Assembly: GCA_964007475.1 (NCBI GenBank)
Contig: OZ023273.1
Location: 129,264,732 to 129,328,731 of the forward strand
From: Hybos culiciformis
Lineage: Eukaryota > Arthropoda > Insecta > Diptera > Hybotidae
Direction: 5' to 3'
DNA length: 64,000 nucleotides
The position numbers were made by a program, and so were the translations under genes. Every line of letters starts with the position of its first letter. Position 1 is the first letter of the stretch. The notes under the pieces were generated by a model that was not told the origin of the DNA, made no database searches, and was given only the letters and a program-made list of their open reading frames with translations. This document shows, piece after piece, positions 13,041 through 23,248 of this stretch.

Positions 13041-13369
13041 CATGTATTATGTCATGATTATACACAATACATTAACATTTTCTAACAAAAAAATTATTGC
13101 TTTCTATGTAAATATTGCAAATGTATACTTTTTACAGAAAATCTTCTATATACTACAAACAAATAGAAAAGAAACTACCGTTAATATTCTAAAAAAAAAC
13201 CTAAGTAGGTTTTGTTCTTATAAACTGTAATGTTTTTTTTTTTAGAAATTAAGATTATTTGTTTGCTTTTTTTTATTGAAATTGTTCCTTTCAACAAGCG
13301 GTTAAAAGTTGGATAAACTCGGTGATAAAAAAGTGAACATTTGTGCTAATAAAAGTAAATAAAAAGAAA

Positions 13370-13754
13370 ATTGAAAACAATGAATCTGCAAAATTAAAAA
13401 ATGTACATCTTTTTTAAAAATTACCAAAATTAACAATTATCAAAATTGTCAAAAAAAAATTTTGCAAAGAAAACAGATTTAATTTAATTTTGTAAATTTT
13501 AGGTACCTACCTTAAAAATCACAAATTAAAAATTATTAAAATTGTGAAAAAAAATGTGCCTAAATAAAAAAAAGTCTGAAACTCTGAAAACTGAAAAATT
13601 TTTATTTTGATTTCAAAAATTACAAAATTAAAAAATTAATAAAATTGACAAAAAAAAAATTTACAAAATAAAAATCTGAAAAACTGAAAAATTTAACTTA
13701 ATTTTAAAAATTTTACATTTGAAATTTATAAAACTTAAAATTTCAAAATTAAAA
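13370..13754. repeat. Degenerate A/T-rich repeats upstream of transposase
   Basis: Imperfect repetitions of AAAATTACCAAAATTAACAA, AAATTGTCAAAAAAAAA and CTGAAAAACTGAAAAATTTAA recur about every 100-130 bp up to the transposase ATG. This stretch is probably the transposase 5' untranslated or promoter region. I could not single out a TATA box. Confidence 0.4.
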
Positions 13755-16700
13755 ATGGAAAACATAAACAAAATTTTAGATAAAGTGGGAATAGAATTAC
13801 CGAATTCTATAAAATTAATTTTATTTTACACCGGCTACGATAATATTATTTCACTTTCTCAAATTGACAATAATGAAATTGAGAAAATGGAAAATTTTTT
13901 TAAAAAAGACGTCTTTTCAGCTCTAGATGATTGTGAGGTAAGGGAAATTTATGGAAAAATTTTTCAAAAAAATCCATTACTATTTCGAATTCCTGATGGT
14001 CATAAGAAGTTAATTTTTTTTTTAAAAGATGCATGTGCCAAATTAATAAAAAATCGGGATTTTAAGTCGGCTGAAAATGTGACAAGATGCCGCAAAAAAA
14101 AAGCGCACGAAGGAAAAACTGACAACTGTGATGAAGAACACCTTGAAGAAGTTGATGATGCAAAAACACATGTGGAATTGTTAGCACAAAAATATGTTAA
14201 GAAATGTATAGCAGATTTCGCGCCAGAAAATGATCAAGACTTTAAGAAAGATGTTAAAAATTTAAAAATTTCAATGGATTTAAAAAATTTTTGTGCCAAA
14301 ATAACATGTTGTTATTGTCCTTTCATTTCAACTGGTTATAAATCTATGATCTCTTCCGGTGGAAGGAAATGGACGTTATCAAATTTCAACAAACATATTT
14401 TAACCCATTTTACAAAATCCAGTAAACCACCAAAACTATCACAAGACAAAAATATATATTCTTTTTTTAAAGTACAAAACCAAAAACAAGGTCCTGCTTC
14501 AAACACATCTTTAGTTGCAAGAAAGAATAAAAATAATACATTAGATACTGTTAACGCTTGTGAGTCAGAAGAAAGTATAAGTATTCCTTTTGAAGAGTTT
14601 GCTGAGAGAGTTATGAGCACATGTACATCAGAAAATGACGTCATAGATCTAGAAAAAAATGTCTCAGTTTCACCAGTTTATGAAATTGAAAATAGAAGTA
14701 CTAATACACCTAATGAGTTGGATTTTGAAGTTAGCAAAATTATTAATCAGACGAATAATTTTGTGAATCGTTCAAAAATGTCTGATAACTCATCAGTTCG
14801 AAATTCAAAGAAATTCGATATTTTTGAAAGAGACCAACCAAAAATCACTGACTTCTTAATTAAAACAATGGAAAAATGTATTGAAAATTTGCCTGAAATT
14901 CAAAATACCCTATTATGCTTTAGCAATCGTCAAAATAACTCGGAAGTCCATAATAAAGATCGAAACATTAACATATTCTTGAACTGCCTAAAAAAAACTG
15001 CTAATGACAACATAAATCGCAAAAAACATGGAAACAGGTTTGATGAGCCTTTAAAACTTTATAGTTTGTATATATTTATTATAGGAGGTCGAATGTTGTA
15101 CGAAGTATTGCAATCTAATTTGCAAAATATATTACCCTCCATAACAACTATAAATCGATTGCTGGATAAAGAGTCTAATATAACAGATGGAGCAGTTAGA
15201 CTAGAGGAACTAAAATCATTCTTAATTAAACGTAATTATCCTCTAACAATCTTCGTGTCAGAAGACCAAACGGCAATAATAAAAAAAATAACATACGACT
15301 CCAAAACAAACAAATTAATTGGTTTCGTATCCCAAGATGAAGCCAATGGATTTCCTAAAAACAACTTTTATGTCAACTCTGTAAAAGACTTTGAAAGCGC
15401 TTTTTCAAGTCATGCTATTGGGTGCAATGCATATGTATATATGGCTCAACCTCTGATAGATAACTCACCAGCTTTTTGCCTTACTGTATTTGCAAGTGAT
15501 AACAAATTCGATTATAATAGCGTTCTAGCTAGATGGGAATTCTTAGAGCGCGAACTTCTTAAATTGGGAATTGAAGTAATTGGGTTTGCAAGCGATGGTG
15601 ACACTCGATGTTTGAAAGCAATGAAAAAACGTACTATGATACCCTACACATCTGAAAATCCATATTCCCCATATTATCAAGTAAGTATATTTCTAGATAC
15701 ATTTACATTATCAAGATATTGTAATAATCAAATAATTTCTTTATTTTAGATGAAATTTAATCTAAATGAATCAGTATGTATTCAAGATACCGTACATATT
15801 GGTACAAAATTGAGGACTCGTTTTTTAAAGTCAAATACATTATTACCTATTGGATCAAAAATAGCTTCACCTGATCATATTAGGATTTTAATGTCAAATT
15901 TTTCCAAAGATAAACATTTGCTGTGCGAAAGTGATCTTGAAGGTATGTGTCTTGTATAAGAAATCATTAAATTAACTATATTAAAACTAAGAAACTGAAC
16001 TTTTTAGAAACTAGCATTACGTGGATAATAAGCCCTTTCTCAATTCAAATTTAAAAAAACAATTTATTACAATTGGAACTAGCTAAACCGAGTTTAAAGC
16101 TTGCTAATTTTAAAATTTAAAGATTAATCATTTTGGTAAAAAATTAGGGTAGAAACGGTACAGATTCATTTTCTCAACACAATATTTTGATCTCGATTTT
16201 AACTTAAATATGAAACCGAAATTTCATAAATGTTTAAATTTAATATTGAACAAATTAAACTCGAAGGAAATTTCACATTTTCCACATTTACTTAAAGTTT
16301 CTATTTAATTCAATTATTTTATTTTTCCTCGAAAATTTATTTTAAAATAAATAGTTTGTTTTATAATGTCTAATCTAGCTTACTTAAATAAAAAATGTTT
16401 AAAGACAACTTCGAGGACAACTCTATCTTTGAACATTAAAATTTTTTTAATTATTTTAAGAATTTTATTTTATCCGATGGTTTCACATGAATAGAAAATA
16501 TACGCAAAAGTTTTGAAAAGTTGAGTTTTCTTTAATTTTTGACACAACAATTTGACTGTTTTGTTGCCAACTATAAAACATATTAACTGTGTGTTTATTT
16601 TGAGTTATTAGAGTTATTAACTATTTTGGAGCTTCTAACGCACCCCATTTATGAGAACAGCGGTGTACAAAAACAAGTATAGTTAGTTGCATTTAAATTA

Positions 16701-18485
16701 AAGTTTTAAAGTTTCTTTTTATGGTTTGAAAATCCAATAAGTCTGACAGCGTTTTAAAATCACTTTTCAGAGAATTTGACGTAATTGTAACAAAGAAATA
16801 TGTTTGTACCCATAGAAATATAGAGGGCCAATATTTTAGGTATTTAATTGATTTTGATTGATCCTATTTAATTGTACTTCAAATTTCTTATATACGTAAT
16901 ACATGTTTTTCAAGACAACATTTTTGTCTTGTTAAAAAAATATACTTTCTATAAACAATGTTTTCAAAATAAATGTCTTTTTCTCTAAGCTTCGCTAAGA
17001 ACAAAAAAAAGGTATATGGAGCAAAGTTATAGAATTTGGCCCATGTATTTTTTTTATCTTGCCATTTTCTCCATTCAAGTATTGTTAAAAAATAATCACT
17101 GAATATAATTTTAATTATTGTTTTAGCAACGGATAAAATGAATTTTGAAGCGGTGGAAAAATTATGTGATTCCCGAGTAATAGACTTATTAGATAACGTA
17201 CCTGATAGTGAGGGGACTGCACAATTTCTTACATTGATCAAATACATATTAGATTCTTTTTTAAATAAAGAACTAAAAATTGAAGAACGAATATATTTCA
17301 TTTGGTTTGCTACATTCTTTTTAAGAATATGGAGAAGATGGCTACAAGAAAATAATTACAGTATTGATAAGAATTTTATAACATCTAATGCGTACACCTG
17401 TATTGAAATAAATGCTCATGGATTGTTGCTGCTAATTGAGAAATCTCGTAAAAATGAACATTATTTCACACCTTGGCTATTCAGTAGTCAACCATGTGAA
17501 AAAGTTTTTCGGCAAGTTCGTTCAATGACTTCTACTTTTTCTACAATGGTTAATTTTAATTTGTTAGATATATTAAGACGTTTAAATAGATTACAAATAA
17601 TAAACGAAATAACCACAGATTTACGTAAGAATGTTAACAAATTAATAAAATTAAACATATTTTATTTTTTTTATTTTTGTTTTTTTAGGTGGCACTTTCC
17701 ACTTTCCTCGTGAAGAAAATAGCCGTCTCGGTAAGAAATCAAACATCCAAGCTGATTTCCTCCAAATCCCTTCTGAAAATGCAATAAAAAAAATACTAGA
17801 AAATGCCAAATCAGATGCTATTGAAGCAACCAAAAAATTGAACATTAATTTGAGTGAATTCGACAAAAGTTTAGAAAATATTAATATGCAACAAATAGAA
17901 CATAAAATTAAAGTAGAAGTTGATATTAGTTTTGAAGATCAAAACTTTTCAGATGTTAGTGATAACGATTGTGATGACTTAGAATATGTTATTTCCATTT
18001 TTAAGAATCAAAAAGATGTTAATCTAAAAGATTATGGACTACAAAACTTAGATAAAAATGGATTGTTTTTAAAAGTGAACGTTAATGATAAAACGTACGT
18101 TTTGAAAAAAAGTTCCATTTGTTGGTTATACCAAAACAAATACAAATTATCCAGTGATAGAATGTATCGAGTTCGTGGAATGAATAATACATTGAAAAAT
18201 ACAATTCATATTGAAATAGAGGTCGAAAAGTATTATAGTGTTTATTACGATTCCAATTGGTACATCGGAAGAATAATTCATGTAGAAAACGAAAAATGTA
18301 AAATGAAATTTTTACATCCAAATTTAAATGAATTTATATGGCCCAAAAAAGATGATATCCAAGATGTAAATAAAAAATTTATAATATTCGGCCCGATTAA
18401 TTTACAAGGTTCAAATCCTTTCACAATTACGCTAGATGACAGAGCTAAGATCAAAAAGAAATTCAAAGAATTCAAAAATACATAA
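13755..18485 (+). CDS. Transposase, four exons, ~1137 aa
   Basis: Exons are 13755-15680, 15750-15942, 17127-17624 and 17689-18485. The introns are 69, 1184 and 64 bp with consensus GT/AG ends, and the phases join without a break (3414 bases in all). I chose the ATG at 13755 because the frame upstream of it has no ATG. Visible parts are: an N-terminal segment rich in charged residues; a CxxC...HxxxH zinc finger (C185, C188, H214, H218) with a Trp before the helix, resembling BED or C2H2 fingers; and a core with FVSEDQTAI (E503/D504), ASDGDTR (D614) and SSQPCEKVF (E831). The core residues are candidates for the DDE metal-binding triad. The first core motif recalls the P-element/THAP9 layout (acidic pair, then Lys and GFV). 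The C-terminus (about residues 1053-1100, YYDSNWYIGRI) resembles a Tudor or chromo-like fold. The protein should cut and paste this element. The exact superfamily is uncertain. A polyadenylation signal AATAAA lies 14 bases after the stop. Confidence 0.85.
15681..15749 (+). other. Transposase intron 1 (69 bp)
   Basis: The donor CAA|GTAAGT and acceptor TTATTTTAG|ATG keep phase 0 and remove in-frame stops. The short length is typical of insect introns. Confidence 0.8.
15943..17126 (+). other. Transposase intron 2 (1184 bp)
   Basis: The donor GAAG|GTATGT and acceptor TTTTAG|CA restore a GCA codon across the junction (phase 1). I see no other gene in the intron. The minus-strand frame at 16888-17301 is mostly the shadow of exon 3. 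Confidence 0.75.
17625..17688 (+). other. Transposase intron 3 (64 bp)
   Basis: The donor TTAC|GTAAGA and the acceptor after a long T-run (TTTTTTTAG|GT) form a CGT codon across the junction. Removing the intron fuses exon 3 to the C-terminal exon. Confidence 0.75.
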
Positions 18486-18498
18486 ATTTGTACACACA

Positions 18499-18504
18499 AA
18501 TAAA
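18499..18504 (+). terminator. Transposase polyadenylation signal AATAAA
   Basis: A canonical AATAAA lies 14 bases after the transposase stop. AATAAA is common by chance in such AT-rich DNA, but this position fits. Confidence 0.4.
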
Positions 18505-19123
18505 TTTATGCATCAATTTTTTTTCGATCAAAATGCTCATTTTGAAATAATTAAACTATAGAATAAGTTTGTCTCAAAAATTGAAACGACAATTTTTTTT
18601 TAAGTTTCTATTTAAATATTTTTAGGACTTTAATAAACTTGAAATAATTGCATATCTAGTTCAATAAATTTAATTTTTTAATTTTTTTTTATTTTTTTTT
18701 AATACCTAAATTTTTTATTCAAAAGTTAAGATGAACTGTTATTTTAGTTACAATATATTTCTTAAATAAAGTTTGATTATTTTGTTAATGTAAATTTATT
18801 TTGTTTTTGAGTATTTTTTATAATTTCTAGTTTTTAGCAACAAAATATAGAATGACAATACTTTTTTAAATTTTTTAAATGAGCAATAACTTTAATACTT
18901 TAATAGTAACTAAGTTCTTATTTAATATTTTTTTTAAAAATTATTTGTTGCAATGCGTGTAAGTTCATACCTATGTGACCCAAAGAAAATTTGAAGCAAT
19001 TCTATTATTTACAATTTTCTTTTTCAGTTAAGAATATTAAGATTAATTTTCGATACTTTTTGACGTAGAATGTTTGTTTTATATTTCTCTGAGTTTCCTC
19101 TTTGCCTTCTGTAAATAAAATTA

Positions 19124-19345
19124 TTTGGGAATATTGGCAATATTTGGGAATATTGGCAATATTAGCAATATTTGGGAATATTGGCAATATTTGGGAATAT
19201 TGGCAATATTTTGGAATATTGGCAATATTTGGGAATATTGGCAATATTTTGGAATATTGGCAATATTTGGGAATATTGGGAATACTGGCAATATATTGGC
19301 AATATAGCAATAAATACAGTTTATTGCCAAAATTGGGAATACTTG
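19124..19345. repeat. Right subterminal array, ~18-bp units
   Basis: About a dozen GGGAATATT / GGCAATATT half-units alternate to give a near-regular 18-bp period (TTGGGAATATTGGCAATA). All lie in the same orientation as the motifs at the left end. Because the unit length is a multiple of three, it produces open frames on both strands; these are not genes. The regular 9-bp half-unit spacing would place motifs at roughly one helical turn. Confidence 0.9.
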
Positions 19346-19376
19346 CATTTTTTTTTAAGTAGTGGTTGACCCCTCG

Positions 19377-19384
19377 TATAAAAC
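19377..19384. repeat. Right target-site duplication TATAAAAC
   Basis: Identical to 12835-12842, directly outside the right terminal inverted repeat. Confidence 0.93.
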
Positions 19385-22300
19385 ATATAAGAAAAATTAT
19401 CCTATATTCAAATTTAAAACATTTATTATTATTTAAGCGTAGTAGTTTGTGTGGTTCATATCTTAAATTTTACATACAAATTGTATGTGGTTTATGAAAA
19501 TTGTTTATTTATCAACTTATATGTATTTTAATTTCAAACATTTATACATTATTTTGTTTACCACTAACATAAAAGCCACTAGTATGTTTTCATTATTCCT
19601 CAAATCTGCAAGAATAATAATAATAAAAAAAATAAAATAAAAAAACAACAACATAATTTTTTTTTCAAGCGGTTTCATAATATGTTTGAATAACTTCTCT
19701 AAAGTTTTTATTTATAAATTAAAAACTAATTTTCACATTTAAAACACACTTTGCTGAATGGTCTTCTGTAATTATGTGAATAAAATTAAGCTCCGAATTT
19801 GGTGTCAATAAATAAAATATAAAAATTCGTTTCATCCCTTTTTCCAGGATTCGAGCAATTGTAGATATGAGTAAAAAAAAAGCTTAACTAAAGCTTGAAA
19901 CAATCTAAAGAAAATTAAAATAATGAAGAAGAATGATAAATGGTAGTGTTTTGATATAAATGATTTACTGGATCTTGCAGACTGAATGCTCATTATTAAA
20001 TTCTAATAGAAAAACTAAAAATTATGAAAACCTTTATTTCTTTAGCAAAATGTAGCAAAAGCTATAAAAAATAAAATCTGGTTTATATAGATTGCAATAG
20101 TAAGTTTCAGTTAAACACTGTATATGTTTATGTATAAACACTGTATATAATCATGAACCATGTATATTCAGCAGATATTTCTACATAATGTTATCCTTAT
20201 TCGTGTTTTTTTTATTCCGGATTACATTATTATTCATTTCAATTTAAATTTCACATTTGTAGCACCAAAATGTTAAAATAAATTATTTATTCTAGGTAAA
20301 AAATAAAAAATAAAAAGTAAATAACTTTACTCTAAAATGGTTAGAATTGGGTTTCCGAATGGACTACTTTTTTTTTTTTCATCTTAAGTGGATGAGTAAA
20401 TATTTGAAATTCAGATGAATAATAAATGTATGTAACGTATTTAAAATTTATTTAAAATAAATTTATAAATGTACACATAATAACTAACTTTCATGGTTTA
20501 TACTATTTATGTGTATGTGTGTACATTAAAAGTTAAAATAAATTTTTTAATATAATATCCAGGCCAGTGTTTAGTAGATTGCATATATATGATGCAGATG
20601 AAGAAGGATGGATATTATAAAAATAAATTTCAAAAAGTATTGTTTTTAAATAAAAACTTAAATACATATAATATTTTTAATATTCATTATAGATTTTTGA
20701 ATAAAGAATTTTATTTTTATACACAGGTTTTGATTACGATTTTCTTATGGCTTTCTTAATTTTGCTATTTACAACTTAGGTAAACTTTTATTATTATTTT
20801 TAAGTCTACATACCTTGGTTCTTGTCAGTAAAACTGAGTATCTTGAATATCAGTATCTTGAATATCAGACTATCTACAGCTTGAGTAGAATGGATAATGT
20901 TTTTCAGAAAATAAACTCACTTAAATAATTTATTAAATTCAAATATGAGAATATAATCAAATTTTGAAAGCATTTTACAACAAAACTTTTTTTGGCACTA
21001 TAAAAGACTATATATGTAAGAATTATCTTTCACAAAAGTTTCACAGGTACATAAATGTTTATTAAAAATTTATTTACATATGTAAACTACATTTACAATA
21101 TTTATACTAAATTGTTTAAAAAGACCACAAATTTCTTAAAATTGGTTACTGCTCATAGAATAATTTTATTCACATAGAATTTCAGTATCTTTACTACAAA
21201 TATTTAACTTGGGTAACGAGACTTTGAATACTTTTCGGCGGTCCTGACTGTCAGGAACAATTTGAAATAAATTAAAAAAAAAAATAATTATGCGGTGTAT
21301 AAATTTTCTCTTTCCTTTTTTTAGGTCATAACTTTTTAATGTACTTTAAAAAAAAAATTAATAATTGAATATTAAACCAGATATCCAATTAAGTTAAAAA
21401 AAAAAAAAACTTATTAAAACTTATCATCTGTTTTTGATATAAGTAATTGAAAATTTGTGAATAACATTGGCTATAATGATTTTAACAACCATGGATATCA
21501 TTAAAATTAATGACAGCTGATTAATTTTTTTTCTATCTATATGAATGTACATATATAAATAATATTGATTTCAATAGTTAGTCAGTGTTAAATTAAATAT
21601 AGTTTTGACTTTTGAACTTTTGTAATTCACAAAAATCAATCTCAATAAGGTTTTCCTAACTGCCACTGAGATAATTATGGATTTTTTAGAACAATAATTA
21701 TAGTTCAAATAAAAATACAATTATTTATTAAAGCTTTCATTTAAAATAGTGCCTCACATAATTAAGTATGGACGTTGTTTTGATTTGGCTACTTAAAATA
21801 TTTGCTTACTTAAAATCCTCTCTGTAGGTAAACTTTAAGGTGACATCTACCAACTTTTTTAATTTAATCAGGTTTAATTTTATTTAGAAGCTTATCTTAG
21901 CTTTAATAAAATGAACGGTTAAAATCTTTTTTTTTAATGTCACTTGTGAGAAACGGTCTAGAAAAGGATGTGCGAAATTAATAATGTCGAATCAAAGAAC
22001 GATAAATTTTAACAAGTGGAATATGAAAATTAAATAAATTTGTTTCCCATTTATTAATTAAATCCAATAGTTTTATGTCAGCAATTCTTCTATATATGAA
22101 TATCAAAATATTTTCTTTAATCAAAATTTATAATATGAAAAAAAATTTCGGTATCCCAAAAAGAAAAAATCAGGTAAAAGGAACTCATCCATCAATATTG
22201 GATTATTTCACTTCAATACATTTTTTTTGTCGATAATACATAAATTCGATAAGAATATTTACAACAAAATATCTACTTTTAATATTAAAATATAATTTCT

Positions 22301-23019
22301 TCTTTTTTTTTTCTTTGCTGTCCATATAGCATTAAGTTTTAAATTAAAGTCATAAAATGCTTATAGCATTATTTTAATATTAATTTTAATGTTCAAATAA
22401 AACGGATCCTATAATGGTATAATTTTTTGGCTTTAAAAAAAAAAAAAAACCTTTAGAAAAAGAAAATATGAAACATAATGTGAATTTATTAATAAAATAT
22501 AGGTACATACATATATAAAAAAAAAATGAAATTCACATATAAGGAAATATTTCAATTTATTTATATATTTTTTTTTTCTGCGTGAAAAAACGTATTATAA
22601 GATGTAAATTGAAAAACATTACATGTTAAAAGAAAACAAATTCCATTACAAGCCATTAAATTTGAAGCTTCCCTTATATATAAGCAACCACGAAGCAAGC
22701 ATTATTACATACATAAGTATATATTACTATATTATATAAATAATTTTTTTTTTTTTTGTTAATATTTTACATCATTCGACCCTTTTGAAAAGAAATTTAC
22801 CTTATACAAAAATTATACTTCATTTCGACATTCAAAGAATTGTTTTTTGAGCATAATATATACATTTTGTGGAAAAATTAGAACATAAAAAAAAATTCTA
22901 ATATTCTACCAACGAATCAGGCACTTAACTTGCAAAGCTAGCTTTAAAGGATGAACATTAAACAAGTTAACTTTGAGCCGCATTTGAGTTGTCAAGATTA
23001 CTTTTATTTAATTCATTAC
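19385..23019. other. Non-coding AT-rich DNA
   Basis: No supportable gene on either strand. It contains poly-A/T runs and one 15-bp direct repeat, AGTATCTTGAATATC, twice near 20838-20870. Nothing else organised was seen. Confidence 0.5.
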
Positions 23020-23026
23020 CTGAAAG

Positions 23027-23241
23027 CATAGATTAAGAATACAGAAAGATTGTTAGCTTCATACAACATTTTTTCAGCATTTTTGGTATTTTTATGTGAA
23101 GGTGTTAGTAAAACTAAATAAAATTTTTTTCATATATTGATAATTATCACGTATTTTATTTTGTTTTACTAACACCTTACATAAAAATACCAAAAATAAT
23201 GTTGTATGAAGCTAAGCATCTACGTGTATTCTTAATCTATG
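23027..23241. mobile_element. 215-bp miniature inverted-repeat element
   Basis: The sequence is a long imperfect inverted repeat. CATAGATTAAGAATAC at the left mirrors GTATTCTTAATCTATG at the right, and CTTCATACAACAT and AAGGTGTTAGTAAAAC also have complementary partners, with about 50 bases in the middle. It is flanked by CTGAAAG on both sides (23020-23026 and 23242-23248). This is a target-site duplication of 7 bp, or 5 bp (TGAAA) if the terminal GC belongs to the element. It has no coding capacity, and I cannot name the family that would mobilise it. Confidence 0.85.
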
Positions 23242-23248
23242 CTGAAAG

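Larger units (their letters stand above)
12843..19376 (+). mobile_element. Complete-looking 6.5-kb DNA transposon
   Basis: The ends are 15-bp perfect terminal inverted repeats, CGAGGGGTCAACCAC at 12843-12857 and its complement at 19362-19376. They are flanked by an identical 8-bp duplication, TATAAAAC, at 12835-12842 and 19377-19384. The element is 6534 bp long and contains one spliced gene (13755-18485) plus arrays of short motifs at both ends. A direct copy of GGAATACTTGCATTTT sits near each end, at 12862-12877 and 19336-19351. An 8-bp duplication is known for the hAT, P and KDZ/Zisupton groups. The termini do not look like classical hAT ends (CAGNG...), and I cannot assign a superfamily. 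A perfect duplication plus an uninterrupted transposase suggests recent insertion and possible autonomy. Confidence 0.93.

Noticed and set aside
13719..13754. Start of the transposase frame 36 bases upstream of the ATG
   Set aside because: The codon at 13719 is TTG; the first ATG in frame is at 13755.
19005..19369. Several overlapping open frames on both strands rich in N, I, G, W or P, Y, C, Q
   Set aside because: They are produced by the 18-bp GGGAATATTGGCAATA array, whose period is a multiple of three.
21221..21265. Small hairpin around GTCCTGACTGTCAGGAAC
   Set aside because: A stem of about 7 bp is too short for a microRNA precursor or other RNA gene call.
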